Positions 34,247-48,207 of a stretch of 64,000 nt of DNA are shown here, piece after piece. This stretch comes from Pilaira anomala (lineage: Eukaryota; Mucoromycota; Mucoromycetes; Mucorales; Mucoraceae): positions 1 through 64,000 of the forward strand of contig JAIXMQ010000052.1 of NCBI GenBank assembly GCA_025716855.1, given 5' to 3'. The position numbers and the translations under genes were made by a program. Positions within the stretch are counted from its first letter, which is position 1. The number at the start of each line of letters is the position of its first letter. The notes below the pieces were generated by a model. The model ran no database searches, was not told where the DNA came from, and was given only the letters and a program-made list of their open reading frames with translations.

Positions 34247-35603
34247 ATGCTAGCGCGTGAAGGATTGTTGCTGATCGGTGTGATATTTCACATTGCATAC
34301 TTGTTTAGTATATTCGATATCTATTTCACCTCACCTCTTGTTCATGGTATGAAAGCACATAAAAGTCCTTTGGAAGCGCCTGCCGATCGACTTGTCTTAT
34401 TTGTTGGTAAAGTAAAAAAAAAAAAAAAAAAAAACAATATGAGAATGAGAATACTTTTTTTTTTTTAGCTGACAGTCAATACCTTTAGGCGATGGATTAC
34501 GAGCAGACAAATTGTTTGAATTAGACGAGTTTGGAGAGACACGAGCACCTTTTTTACGAGATATAGTCAACTTACACGGTACATGGGGAGTATCACATAC
34601 ACGTGTACCTACTGAATCCCGGCCTGGACATGTAGCTATTATTGCAGGATTTTATGAGGATGTGAGTGCAGTAACGACAGGTAAAAAAAAAAAAAATTGA
34701 GATAAAAAAACCTTTCAATTGATATTGGTGTTACATTAGGTTGGTCTATGAATCCTGTCAACTTCGATTCTGTATTCAATCAATCTGAGCATACTTGGTC
34801 ATTTGGCTCTCCCGATATTTTACCTATGTTTCAACACGGTGCCAGCGATCCAAATCGAGTAGAAACGTTCATGTATCCACATGAGTATGAGGACTTCTCT
34901 GGTGGTAAAAAAAAAAAAAAAAAAAAAAAAGAATTATGTACTACATGTAAAAAAAAAAAAAAGAGTTTACTCACGTCAAAATTTTTTAGAGGCCTCCCGT
35001 TTGGATGTTTGGGTCTTTGACCACGTAAAGGATTTATTTAAAAATGCAACTACCGACCCAGTACTATACAAAAAGCTCCATGAAAAGAAGATCGTTTTCT
35101 TTTTACATTTACTCGGCCTAGATACGAATGGACACGCATTCAGGCCCATGTCCGAAGAATACTTGAACAATATCAAGTTAGTAGATCAAGGTGTAAAGGA
35201 AATGGTTTACTTAATTGAGGATTTTTATAATAATGATGGAAAGACAAGTTACGTATTCACAGCAGATCATGGTATGAACAATCGTGGTGGACATGGTGAT
35301 GGTCATCCTGATTGTACCCGTACACCAATGATTGCTTGGGGTGCTGGTGTCAGAAAGCCTATCAATTCTGGATTAGGACATGATGAGTTTTCAGCACCTT
35401 GGGGGTTGAACGATCTCCAACGTGACGACATTCGTCAAGCTGATATCGCCCCTCTTATGGCTCATTTGGTTGGTGTCGATCTTCCCGTGAATTCTGTGGG
35501 AGAACTCCCTTTGAATTATTTACAAGCTGATGAAAAGAGTAAAGCGGAAGCTGCGTTCTCTAATGCCCGTCAAATTTTAGAGCAATACATTGTAAAACAC
35601 AGT

Positions 35604-35641
<38 letters not shown>

Positions 35642-37495
35642 AAATTGAGAGCTTTTATCAAGTGATTAACTTTTTTTTTTTTATTATCTAGATGAAAAGG
35701 AAAGAGATGAATTGTTCTTTAGACCTTTCAGTGGGTTATCTGGTGCAAATCATCCTGATATTCTCTTGGCTGAAATTACGAGTTTAATTGATAAAGAACA
35801 TTATACACTTGCAGAACAAAAATCAAAGGATTTAATGGCACTTTCATTAGAAGGCCTTCGATACTTCCAAACATACGATTGGTTATTCTTGAGAAGTGTA
35901 ATTACTGCAGGTTACGTTGGTTGGTGTATTTATTGTCTCCAATTTGTTATTCGTAATTACGTTTTTAGCACTGACCGTGTACCTCAGATGTCATTTAAAT
36001 CAAGTATCTTTGTAAGTTAAAACGATTTGGGTAACGAGAAATTCAAAAGAGTTCTAATTATTATTTTTGTTGTTGTTATTATTGTAGCTCAACCTTTTAT
36101 CAATTGCCGTATTTACTGGCTTTTCAGCAATGCTATATATTCAAAAAATGCCTTCAATGTACTATGCTTACATCTTCTTTCCTGTATACTTTTGGAACCG
36201 AATTATTCACAATTACCGTTACCTCATTGAAGCGATGAGTTTATGTCTTCGTGGCGGTAATGTTAAATTCATTGGTATTGTTGGTGCGTCTTTGTTATTT
36301 CTCCAAGCACTTGTATCGAGCTTCTTCTATCGAGAAGTGCTTACCGGCATCTTCTTGATATTGGCTGCTTGGCCTATGGTAATGCCTCGAAAGATGCATC
36401 GCAAGTATAAATCTCTTTTAGTCGGTTGGTCTGTCTCTTGTATCTGCACTAGTGTATTTACTTTATTACCAGTTGAAAAAGGAGAGAATATCGTAGTCGT
36501 GGTTATTGGAGGTGTTATTGGTGTCTTCGCTGGTATCTTTGCTTTACATAAACTTGTGAAGGCTAAACGTGTGAGTCGCAAGTTGAATATCATTATGGAT
36601 GTTCAGTTGGCTGTGATTGTGATTAGTATTGCATTGGTATATATGACTTCTACTAGTCTTCAGAAACGTGAGGGACTTCCCCCTATTAATCAAGCTGCTA
36701 GTTGGGTTATTATCGGTAAGTTTTTTTTTTTTTTTTTTTTTTTTTTGGTGTACTCGATTTATCATTATGTTACTGAAATATGTTTTTTTTTTGTATATAG
36801 CTGTTTCAAGTATTTTCCCATTTGTTTATCGTGGACCCTCCAATGAAGATTATTTAGCTAGATTGCTTGTGATTTGTTTCGCTTTTGCACCTCTCATGAC
36901 TTTACTTAGTATCTCGTATGAACTCTTGTTCTATGTTTGTTTCTGTAGTACTGTCTTATTATGGCTTGAGGTTGAGCGCAAACTCTATGATGATCTTCGT
37001 CAATCTGTCTCCCGTTCTCTTAAAGCTAGTGATGGACGTGCAGTTCTCATCTTTTTATTCTTTATTGATGTCGCTTTCTTTGGTACGGGTAACGTTGCTT
37101 CTATGTCCAGTTTCTCATTGGAAAGTGTATATCGTTTCACAACCATTTTCGATCCTTTCTTAATGGGTACACTCTTAATTATCAAGGTGCTTATTCCTTT
37201 CTTTGTTGTATCCTCTGTTCTTGGTATTCTGAGCTCAAGTATCGATCTTCAACCTTTCACATTGTTCTTGGCAGTCATGAGTATCACCGATATTCAGACC
37301 ATTAATTTCTTCTTCTTTGTAACAGATTATGGAAGTTGGTTGGAAATCGGTACTTCGATTAGTCATTTCTGTATTGCAGAACTCTTTATTATCTTTACAA
37401 TTATCTTATTCCTTTTATCAAGACTTTTAGTAGGACATCTTGTCTTACCCAAATTGAACAGAATTGTTGATCGTATGAAGCCAAAAAATGCATAG
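34247..37495 (+). CDS. MCD4: GPI ethanolamine phosphate transferase 1 (Mcd4/PIG-N)
   Basis: Seven exons (34247-34406, 34489-34680, 34740-34904, 34990-35601, 35692-36011, 36088-36715, 36801-37495) give 923 aa. An N-terminal signal-anchor helix ([21 protein letters not shown]) precedes the alkaline-phosphatase-like lumenal domain. Metal ligands are visible in [15 protein letters not shown], the nucleophile region [26 protein letters not shown] and [17 protein letters not shown]. Ten or more membrane helices follow from about residue 440. The enzyme adds ethanolamine phosphate to the first mannose of the GPI anchor in the ER. Several introns begin GTAAAAAA and one holds 32 A (35608-35639). Convergent with helicase copy 1; 82 bp separate the stop codons. 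Confidence 0.96.
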
Positions 37496-37577
37496 AAATG
37501 CTTTTTTTTTTAATAATATACAATAATGAAAATAAAAGTGATTTTAATAATTTTTTTATAATTAAAATTGTTTTGTT

Positions 37578-40175
37578 TTACAATTTCAAATACTCTCGGC
37601 TATATTGTCTAGTAGCTTTTTTTTGAAGCCAGGATATCCATTTACTGAGAAAGGTTCGACCCTTTTTTCGAGATGATAGAGCTTTTGTATCTGCAATAAC
37701 TACCAGTTGACGTTTAGCTCGAGTCATTGCAACTATAAATAAATTTAATGGACATGTTTTGAATTTAATGAAAGAATATTTACCATTCAATCTTCTTTTG
37801 TCTGATAAAAACCCAACAGCACCTCGAGCATTTGATCTTACCATAGAAATAATAATACATTCCTTCTCTCTTCCTTGATAACCATCAATTGAATTCACCT
37901 CAATATCTCTCCATCGCTCATGAATTACACTATTGATTCGAGCTACTTGAGCTGCATAAGGCGTAATGATTCCAATTTGGTCTTGCATTAAACCGCCTTT
38001 ATAAATCAATTTTTCAATATACTTTTCAATCAACATCACCTCTAAATCATTTGATATACTGCCTTCTAAAGCAGAGTTTTTGTTTCTGTCTTCCCAGAAT
38101 GTACTAGTATCGCTTATGTCAATTAACACTAAAGGAGTACTTGTGATTTCACAGGAGTTTGAATTGGGTAAATCCGATAATAGATGGTTTGCTACAGAAT
38201 GATGAGCTACGAGCTTGTTTTTATAGAGCTCTTGTGAACTGAATTGCATAATTTTTTTGTTCATGCGATATTGAATAGTTAAGGAGCGTTTGATAGTATC
38301 GCCGTAAGTGTCTAACAATCTGTCAAATAAGGTATACGATAAGTCGGTATCTGTTGACATCCCTATCGGTTTGGTGTCTTTTGCTTCAATTGGAGGAGAT
38401 AATACAGTTGGAGGTAACTGAAGATGATCACCAGACTAATAGTTATATAAATAAAAAAAATAAGTTTTTAAAAATTGGAAGGTTTAATTTAATTATCACA
38501 TGTACCAGAACAAGTTTTTTGCCTTGAGTAATGGCAATCCAGCAATCCGGTTCTGTAGCTTGTCCTGCTTCATCGATGACAATGACATCAAATTCAGGGC
38601 ACCATCTAGGAATGGTGGCAGACCTATAACACAAGAATTAAGAATATTATAAACATATATGAAAATCGCTATACCCATTTAGTGTACAAAATATTATATT
38701 TGCTTCTTTGAATACTTGATCAGGAGTTTTTGGTTTTCGGTTTAATGACAATACGATCTGTTCTATATTTTCTTTTTTGAGAATCATTTGTTTAGAGACA
38801 TCTCCACTGGAGAAACCATAAGTCTCACTACGATATTTTTCGATTTGTTCTGAAATCATCTTTCTTAATTTGATAGAGTCATTCGTGTTGAGTGTTAAAG
38901 CGCCAAAGGTTCTGCTGAGTACGGATGATGAAACTTGAGTCAAGTTCCCAAATCGCATTGAGTTGATGTGACTGTATACCATCATACGACTAAGCAGGTT
39001 GTCTAGTTGTGTAAATTCAGTATGAATGCATTTAAAGGTTTACATTGCACAAAAAGTTTAATTTACCAACCGCGGTATTCGAAGGTGCACAAACAAGTAC
39101 TTTTAACTTTTTTCTTTCTACTAGTTGTCGAAGAATTTCTACAAGAGTATGCGTTTTTCCGGTCTATAATTAAGTTATAAACTTGATAGTTAAAAAATTA
39201 TAACCATATTATAACTTACGCCTAATAAATAAACAGCATTATAACCGGTTATTATTTATTTTTGGCTAATACACATTAAATTTATTATTACCTGGTGGAC
39301 CATGAAGTAATGATATCTTGTTACGATCAAGACTGAATGCAACAGCTTCCATTTGAGATTTATCCAAACTCTTGTCAAAAAAAACTACATTACCTTGTCG
39401 CTTATCCAATTCCGGTGAATATGTTTTCTGAAGTAATTTTTCACATAAGGTAGGGGAGACAACGTCACAAGAGTTAACCTTTTCCAATGATTCCAACATT
39501 CTAAACATCAAAGTATTAAATTTCAGCCATAAAAATAGATAGAAACTCATTAAATATACCTTTTGAAGCTTGTGTCATTAGAAAGTTTAAATCTGTTATA
39601 TTTATATTGTTATTATTTATATATATGTTGATTGCTCATTGATAATATTTACATGCTGTAATATTCTGAACGTTTGAGCTGTAAATTCTCACGGTTGGCT
39701 TGACCTAACTTAATATAAATCATGTTTTTATTAACCTCGGATACGATTCCAAATACTTGTTTATCAAAATCACAATAACGAGATTTGTATGAATTAAGAT
39801 AAACTGAGTCTCCCACAGATAGACCTTTCTTGGATAGATTTGAGCTAAACGCATTACTTGCTGATTGTAGAGAAATGTACCTTTTTTTTTTGCATATTAA
39901 TTTCAATTAAATCATAAATATGTGCTCACATACCATGTATTACTTTTTGGTTCATGGTAAATTTCTAGAAAAAAACGTCTTATGAATAAAAAGGAATAGA
40001 TATTTGCATAAATATGGGTCTACACTTTACGCGAAGCTTCTAGCTTTAAATTGGCCAATCTATTTTTTACCATATCTTGAGGGTCAATCATTGTACTTCT
40101 TTCTTCCAAATATTTAGATTCACTCCTCTCTTTTGTTACTAGTCTTGCCAAGTGCCTTAGAAAGTTTTTTCTCAT
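37578..40175 (-). CDS. IGHMBP2/Hcs1-type SF1B helicase, tandem copy 1
   Basis: Minus-strand multi-exon gene from ATG 40175 to TAA 37578. N-terminal part MRKNFLRHLARLVTKERSES, then the 1B-type barrel (GLSVGDSVYLNSYKSRYCDF). Q motif DKSQMEAVAF, Walker A GPPG (about 39300) split by an intron from TGKTHTLVEIL (about 39165), VLVCAPSNTAV, motif II IDEAGQATEPDCW, motif III SGDHLQLPPTV, motif IV LTIQYRM, motif V VNSIDGYQGREKE and motif VI VAMTRAKRQL are all intact. It therefore looks like an active 5'-to-3' SF1B helicase. IGHMBP2 (SMUBP2) acts on ribosome-associated RNA; yeast Hcs1 is DNA helicase A. The R3H and AN1 domains of animal IGHMBP2 are absent. The usual RLGHPAR block is changed to RFGNLTQ. 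First of four tandem paralogues. Confidence 0.9.
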
Positions 40176-40523
40176 GATTTTTTTTTTTTTGAAGTGAAAG
40201 AGAGAAAAAACAAGATTAAATCCTTTTTTTTTATTGATATATATTGAGACTATTTAAGTCACCCAAATATTTATCCAATTGACTGATGAATTTATTTATG
40301 TAGACTTATATCTCATGTAACTTTAACTTGTATCAAAATATTTTTTTCTTTGCAACTACGATAATTTAATTGTTCCTTTTAAATAAAGGTTAGTCTCTTT
40401 TTCATAAAAGTACAAATTCTTGAAACGAATCATTTTTTTATTTTTTTTTTAAAAAGGTTGTTGCTTCAACTGTGATTATTTCACTTTTCATAATTACTAA
40501 CATTTGCATTGGTAAACAAGGTA
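40176..40523. other. Spacer between helicase copies 1 and 2
   Basis: T-rich, no gene. It must hold the promoter of copy 1 and the 3' end signals of copy 2. Confidence 0.5.
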
Positions 40524-43032
40524 TTACAAGATCACATATTCTTGACTCAATTGTTTGTTGGAATTTTTACCAAGCCATTCAATCCATTTACTAAGAAATT
40601 TCCTATTAAATGGAGACGATGCACTGGTCTTTCGTCCTTTACGTAATAAAGTTCGTGTGTCACCGATTACAACCAGCTGGCGTTTAGCTCGCGTCATAGC
40701 AACTACATTTATACAGACGGTAAGGTCAGTAAAGTATCAGTTCTATAACTATCTTTTCGATATTTACCATTTAGTCTTCGTTTTTCAGATAAGAAACCTA
40801 CGCTTCCTTCTTTATTTGATCTGACCATTGAGATAATGATACATTTCTTCTCTCTACCTTGATATCCATCGATTGAATTTACTTCAATGTCTTTCCATAT
40901 ATCGTTAACAATATCTCGTAATAAAAATACTTGGGCTGTATAAGGTGTGATGATACCAATTTGACTTTGCTCCAAACCTCCATTACTTATCAATCGTTGA
41001 ATATACTTCACAACCAATATAACCTCCAGCCGATTTGAAGAGCTTTTCTCTATACTCTCCTTGCTTTTTATGCTCTCGTGAAATAATCCTGTATCACTAG
41101 TATCTATCAACACAACCGGAGATATAATAGTGTCACAATAAGTTGTATTTGGTAGATCCGCCAATAAATGGTTTGCCACCGTATGGTGCGCCTCAAGTTT
41201 ATTTCCATAGAGCTCCTGGGAGCTGAATTTCATAATATCTTTATGCATACGATATTGCATAGTTAACATACATTTAATATTGTCTCCTTGCATATCCAAC
41301 AATCTGTCGAACATCGTGTAAGTTAAGTCATTGTCTGTCGATAAACCGCGAGGTTTAGGATCTTGTACTTTATCTGACATCGACATTACAGTTGGTGGCA
41401 GCTGTAAGTGATCTCCACACTATAAAAATAGAGAAAAATGGAAATAAGTCGCTGAGAAACTGCTTCTGTAAATTTTTATAGTTACTAGTATAATTTTATC
41501 CGCTTTTAATATGGGAATCCAGCAATCAGGTTCTGTAGCCTGACCGGCTTCATCAATAATTAGAACATCAAATCTTCTGTCTTCTAGCTGTGCGCACCCG
41601 GCTCTAAACATATAAAATTTAAGATATCAAGACTTAGAAAACAATAAATTTCGTTTGGCATTACCCATTAAGTGTACAAAAGATTACGTCTGCCTCCCTT
41701 AACACTTGGTCAGAAGTTCTTGTAACATAATGAATCCTTTTTTGTTTGTTTGGTTCTCCAATTGTCAACGATCTCATTACCCTTTCATTAAGTTCGTCTA
41801 TATCACTAGAGCTATCACTTTCATATTCGAGACAGAGTTGTTCTTCTAAAGCTTTGCAACGAACATTTGGTGACATACGAGCAACATTACCAATTCGGAG
41901 AGTCTTGAAATCAATATTTTTATTGGCTATTATACGACTAAGAACATTGTCTTTTAAGATTTTTTTTTATCGGTCAAAGAATCATTAGAAATAAATATAT
42001 AATGTGAGATATTATACTTTACCGACTGCAGTGTTCGACGGAGCACACACGAGAACTTTCCGATGTTGGTTTTCAACTAATTGTCTAACAATTTCCACGA
42101 GTGTGTGCGTTTTTCCTGTCTATATTTTGGTATGAAGATTTTTCAGTATCAATAATACATATATATCACTATAAATAATTTGCTTACACCTGGTGGTCCA
42201 TGAATCAACGAAATTTTTTCAGAACCAATAGAAAATCTGACAGCTTCTCTTTAGGATTTATCCAAATCTGAACAGAAAAAAGGAATTTCATTCAAAGTTT
42301 TGTTTCTTGGCACGCATGAAGTATTGAAGAAGGACATATATTTTGATGAATAGACCCTGACGTATGTCCTTAATTCCTGTAAAGCTTCCAACATTCTAGA
42401 GAGATAGTAGTCAAAATAAATATAACTTTATAAATGTTATCTTTTTTTTTCTTTTTACCTTCTAAAGGTTTCTTCAGAGGGGAATTTTACTCTAAAAGTT
42501 AAGTAATGCTAGTCAATTAAATGGTTTTATAGCTATTTAAATTACTTACATATTACATATTCCTTCTATTGAGACAGACGAACCGAAGTAAACAGTTATT
42601 TCATCGGGGGTGATATCAGATACCACTCCAACATTTTCTTCGTCGTAAGGGTCAAATAGTAATCCAGATTCCCGAATTTGAACAGAGTCTCCTGCTACTA
42701 TCTTGTGTTTACGCCAGCTAAATGGCTCTAAAACTATCCAACTTTCAAGTTTAAGTTAATGTATAGGTATGGGAAAACTAGTAAGTAATTGATATATATA
42801 CCATCCGAGATAAGTTCGCTGTTCGGTTTCTAATGTAATGTTACTAAATCAGTAGAAAGGAGTAAGAAGATATTAATCACTTACTTGTCACCCTCAAGTT
42901 TAGTATTGCCAACCCCTTTCTCTCCAGATCTTCTGGTTCACCTAAGATAAGCTTTCTCTCTTGATCTAAAGCGACCTTTCTTTCTTCTATAACCAAGTCG
43001 ATTAAATGTTTAACGTAGTTGTCGGCGGACAT
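40524..43032 (-). pseudogene. IGHMBP2/Hcs1-type SF1B helicase, tandem copy 2, with nonsense codon at the Q motif
   Basis: Read from ATG 43032 (MSADNYVKHLIDLVIEERKV) to TAA 40524. The motifs are present: GPPG and TGKTHTLVEIVRQL, VLVCAPSNTAV, IDEAGQATEPDCW, CGDHLQLPPTV, LTMQYRM, VNSIDGYQGREKK and TRAKRQL. The coding strand at 42251-42253 reads TAA where copies 1, 3 and 4 have CAA (DLDKS-stop-REAVRF against SLDKSQMEAVAF). That codon is the invariant Gln that contacts adenine. One transition therefore truncates the protein before the whole ATPase core. Everything downstream remains open, so the event is recent, or the stop is bypassed (reinitiation, readthrough, editing), or it is a sequencing error. 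Closest to copy 1 in motif V and in its changed GHPAR block (RIGNVAR). Confidence 0.82.
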
Positions 43033-43336
43033 TTGGTTTTACTTTTAGAAAAAGAAAAGAAGAAGAGAAAAAAAATATGTACGTCTATTACTTTTATTAT
43101 TATTTTCCTGACCGAAAATATTAAATTAATATTATCAATATGTTTGAAACATGTTAAATACGCCATTCTACGTTAAACGAAGTGAATGAGGGCACACAAA
43201 TAAACTTAAATAAAATCAAACCTGTCATGTTCATGTAATAATCCTCAAAACTCAGTTTGAAATGTATTTGTTTATTATCTTATTAGTTATAAATATTGAT
43301 AGAACCCCTGAATTGATTGTTTATTTAGATATTAAG

Positions 43337-45067
43337 CTATATTCCGAGTATTTTTTTGCTATGTCTCATTTCTGATTGTTTTTTCAACCATCTAACCCAG
43401 TCTTCAAGAAAAGCTCGATCAATAAAATAAGGATTGTTTCGATCTAAAGCAATTTTAGAGCTACTCAAAGTGACTGTGTCTCCTACCACAACTAGTTGTC
43501 GTCGAGCTCTCGTCATAGCGACTATGTAGGACAAAATTGTTAATATAAAAATGAATCAAAACTAAGCTTACAATTTACCATTTAATCTTCTTCTTTCAGC
43601 TAGAAATCCGACTTCACCGATAGCGTTAGACCTTACAAGCGACAAGAGAACGACTTCTTTTTCTTTCCCTTGAAACCCATCAACGGTACCTACTTCGATA
43701 TCAAGCCATTTTTCTCCCATTTCTGACATTAGTTTAGCAACTTGGGCCTTATACGGAGTTATAACGGCGATCTGATGTTGCTTGAGCCCATCTTTCAACA
43801 ATTTTCGGATGTAAATAATAATGATTTTTACCTCATAATTGTTTACTGTACTTTGCTTATTCATTTCTCCGCCCTTTACCTCATGAAATTTACGTGTATC
43901 ACTGGTATCGTACATAATAACCGGGACCCGTGTTTCAGGAGTATCTTTAACTTCAGGCAAACCATGCAAGACATGCTGTGATACACTGATATCTGCAACT
44001 AACTTGTTTCCATAGAGTTGTAGTGAACTATACGACATAATCTTTTCGTTCATTCTGTATTGAATTGAAAGCAGTCTTTTGATACTTGTACCATGCATTG
44101 CGAGCATTCTGTCAAACAAGGTATATCTAAGATCGTTCATCAATGACATGCCATTAAATTTTCCTTGGGTTACTGGTTTATTTTTCATCGGAATAGATAA
44201 AACAGTAGGGGGTAATTGCCAATGATCGCCTGCCTAAATTAATAAATAATGATTAGATAGGAATGATTTTACATTAACATAAAGTTGATCTTACTAAGAT
44301 TACTTTCTTTGCCTTAGATATGGCAACCCAACAATCAGGTTCGGTTGCTTGAGCAGCTTCATCTATTATGACAACATCAAATACTTGATTCTTCATATTA
44401 TAGCAACCTGAACTATAGTTATGAAATCCAAAATTTGATTTAAAAATAGCTTACATAAATAAATAAACCAGTAAAACATTTTTAATATTTACCCATTCAG
44501 CGTAGAAAATATCACGTTCGCATTTTTTAGTACTCTTTCAATTAAGCTTTTGGAGATACGTTTTTCTGTATATGATTTCAATTTTTCTAACAAACTCTTT
44601 TCTAATTGCTTCCAGGAGCGATTGTCTGCTTTTCTTAAGTTTGCATTACTTTTGCGTATTTCTTCTCGAATTTTTTTGGATAGTCTTCGATGGTTTTTAC
44701 CAGAACATAATACATCTATGGTCCAGTTGACAGCATCTATTGAAACTCGCGCAGGGTGACCAATTCTAACAATTTTATTATCGTATTTAACATATCTCAC
44801 TAGCAAGTTATCTAAAAGATGGATATTAGCGAATACAACATGCGGTTATTATACATAATAAGATTAAAACTAACCAACAGAAACATTAGATGGCCCACAA
44901 ACAAGAACTCTCTGTTTATTAGCGACCAGTTGTCTGACAACCTCAATTAAGGTATGGGTTTTTCCAGTCTATTCCAATATTTTATTAAATATAATTTTTT
45001 TAAAATTTGAAATTAATACTTACACCTTCGTAAAAATAGTAAAATGTTAATTTTATATAATTATTCC

Positions 45068-45106
<39 letters not shown>

Positions 45107-46048
45107 TGGTGGTCCATGTATTAACGATATTTCAGGAGAGCTCAGAACAAAGCGAACAGCTTCTTTCTGATAATTATTTAGCGAGCTGTCTTTAATACGA
45201 AGATATTTGATTTCTTTAGGCTTTGATGGCAGTTGTTGTCCAAATAGAACTTTATACAATGCAGGTATATTCTTCTTTTTCTTTTTTAAATCACGATTTA
45301 AACGAGTCAACGTATTCAATATTCTAAAATAATAAATAATTTAATTAATAACGAAGGAATTGATTTTATGGTGGCTACCTAATATGTGAGACATCATTTG
45401 GCAACTTCACACTATTATATGCATACACGATTAGCAAACTGTCGAATTATTTAATATGCATAACTATATTGATATTACATTTGACACTGTCCAAGTATAT
45501 TTATATTAGAAGATATTGCATCAATATCTACGTTATTTACACATAAAACTACACCCCATTTGTTTATGTTCACGACAACTCCAGTCCAAAACAAAGAGTA
45601 TTTTTCAGGATTCGGTTGATTGTATTGTTTTAGAGCAACAAAATCACCCAAAGTAATTTTATGTTGCGGAATTGGAGTTGGCTCTTTTATTTTAGTTTCA
45701 GATATAGCTTCAAGAACAAGATTACTTTCATATAGTATAAAGAGTTAGAAGGGCTTTAGTACGATATAATATTCATGTTTACCAGTAATTAGAAACGCCT
45801 GGCTCAACATCTATATACAGGCCATTTTTTTTATTGATTGATTGATAAATTAATTTAAAAACAAAATCGTGTGAAAGCTCTCTATTTGTTTTACCTATAA
45901 GTCTTAAGTTTAAGATAGCTACGCCTTTATTCTGCAGAGAAACTGGTGGCCCTGACAAAAGTTTTTTTGTTTCTTTTTGATCTACGGACATTTCTTCTTG
46001 TGCAAGAGATATCAAATGATTGACAAAACGATTTCCATTTGGTCTCAT
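43337..46048 (-). CDS. IGHMBP2/Hcs1-type SF1B helicase, tandem copy 3
   Basis: ATG 46048 to stop at 43337. The N-terminus MRPNGNRFVNHLISLAQEEM plus LQNKGVAILNLRL aligns well with the start of animal IGHMBP2 (LQSRGVCLLKL). Then the barrel (ITLGDFVALKQYN, SLFWTGVVVNI), Q motif LNNYQKEAVRF, GPPG split by an intron from TGKTHTLIEVVRQL, VLVCGPSNVSV, RIGHPARVS, IDEAAQATEPDCW, AGDHWQLPPTV (Trp in an unusual place), LSIQYRM, VGTVDGFQGKEKE, VRSNAIGEVGFLAERRRLN and VAMTRARRQL. All catalytic residues are present. The Walker A intron begins GT followed by 44 A on the coding strand (opposite 45070-45113). Confidence 0.9.
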
Positions 46049-46668
46049 TTTTTTTATATTATTATTAAAAGAAAAGGTCGATAAACTAAAGTAAATAATA
46101 CTTTTGTTTTGTTACCTTAAACAGGATTGTGACTAGAAAAGCAATGGAGCATACATAACACATGCTTTATCGCGACTGTAAGTTTACTCACACAGCATTT
46201 ATCACGAAAAATGTAGATATGTTAAACACTTTAATTAAAAAGCATTAGAATTGACGTATATGCTTAATGTGAACATTAGTCTCTTCAACATTCCATGGTA
46301 AAAAACTAAATAAATTATAGACTATATAATGATAAGAACAAAAGAAAAATAACTATTATCATGGCTATAATTAGTTTCATATATAATTTTATTGCATATT
46401 TCCTTAGAAGAGTTTTCTGTTAAGATGATATATATATATGTCTAGATTCACCAGAGAGCATGGGTAAATGAAGTAAATGATATTCACTATTCTAACCTAA
46501 TCGTAACATTTGAACTTGTTTGCATATACATACGATATGACTTATTTACAAAGATGTTGCTTAATAATGATACAGATGTTGTTACATAAAAACATAATTT
46601 TTTTTTTAAAAAAAAAGAGACATGCATATTTATTTATATGTTTGTTTGTTTTAATGTTAACAAGCTAG
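46049..46668. other. Spacer between helicase copies 3 and 4
   Basis: No gene seen. A T10-A10 type run at about 46598-46617 lies 50-70 bp past the stop of copy 4, like the run between RPN1 and the SNARE gene. Confidence 0.5.
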
Positions 46669-48137
46669 TTAAAATTTGAGAGATGATTTGCTGGTTCTGA
46701 CTTCAGCATTATTTCTTAACCAATTCACCCAGTTTTCAAGGAAAGTACGATCAATGGAAAAGGTGCTTTTTTTGTCTTTGACACCTTTAAGACTACCCAA
46801 TGTTAATGTATCGCCCACAACAATTAATTGTCTTCTAGCTCTTGTCATTGCCACTAAAAAAAAAAAAAACGTTATTTATTAAAGAAATTACTTGAGGAAT
46901 AAAAATATCTTTACCATTCAATCTTCGTTTTTCAGCTAAAAAACCGACCTCTCCTCGCTTGTTCGATCTCACTAACGACAAAAGAATAGCTTCTTTCTCT
47001 CTTCCTTGGAATCCATCAACTGTACCTACTTCAATATCTACCCATTTTTCACCCATCGCTAAGTGTAATTTTGTAACTTGTGCTTTATAGGGAGTGATAA
47101 CTGCGATTTGATCTTTCTTGACGCCATCGCACAACAATTTACGGATATAACTGATTATGATTTTTACTTCATAGCTGTTTGCTGTACTTTGTCGATCCAT
47201 CTTACCGCCTTTAGACTCATGATGCGTCTTTGTATCACTTGTATCGATCATGATGATAGGAACCCGAGTCTCAGGTGTGTTTCCCACTTTATGCAAATCT
47301 CTCAAAAGGTGATTCGCAACACTGGTATCTGCAACCAATTTATTCTTATATAGCATCTCTGAACTAAATCTCATAATATTCTCATGCATACGATATTGAA
47401 TAGATAATAATTTCTTGATACTGTCGCCATGCAAAGAAAGCATTCGATCGAATAAAGTGTACGACAGGTCGTTCATTAAAGACATACCGTGGAATTTCAA
47501 AGTAGTAGAAATTTTTTTGATTCTTGGAGGCGTTTTTACCGTCGGGGGTAATTGTAGATGATCACCACACTATTAGTCAGATAATATGATTAGTTAGAAT
47601 AAAATAAAGCCTAAAGTGTTTGAATGAAACTTACTAAGATTGTCTTTTTTGCTTTGCTTAATGCAACCCAACAATCAGGTTCGGTTGCTTGTCCTGCTTC
47701 ATCAATAATCACAACATCAAATACACGATTTTTCATGTTTGCACTTCCAGATCTAAATAATAGAAAAAAGTATGAATATGATCGAGTACTATTAATCCTT
47801 TTAAACTTTTTTATTACCCATTCAAAGTGGAGAATACAACATTTGCACTTTTAATTTTCTCGTCGATCTTTGCTCTGGTCACTTTTTGCTTAAAAAGAGA
47901 TTTTATCTTCTTGAGAATTTTTTCTTCTTCTTTCTTTTCAGAGATTTTGGATGAGCTTCTTAACTTGATTGAAAGCTTACGCAATTCATCCTGAACAGTT
48001 TTGGAGATCTTGTCAACATCTCCACCAGAGCATAAAACGTCTAGGGTGTAACTGACTACAGCTGGAGAAACTCTAGCAGGATGACCAATTCGTACAACAT
48101 TTTTATCATGTTTGATGTATCTTTCTACCAAGTTATC

Positions 48138-48207
<70 letters not shown>

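Noticed and set aside
34881..35000. Poly-Lys stretch inside the MCD4 reading frame
   Set aside because: Intronic A-run after the GTAAAA donor at 34905; the acceptor at 34989 restores the conserved frame.
45053..45319. Poly-Lys extension in a helicase reading frame
   Set aside because: Produced by reading through an intron that begins GT plus 44 A; the exon ends at GPPG.
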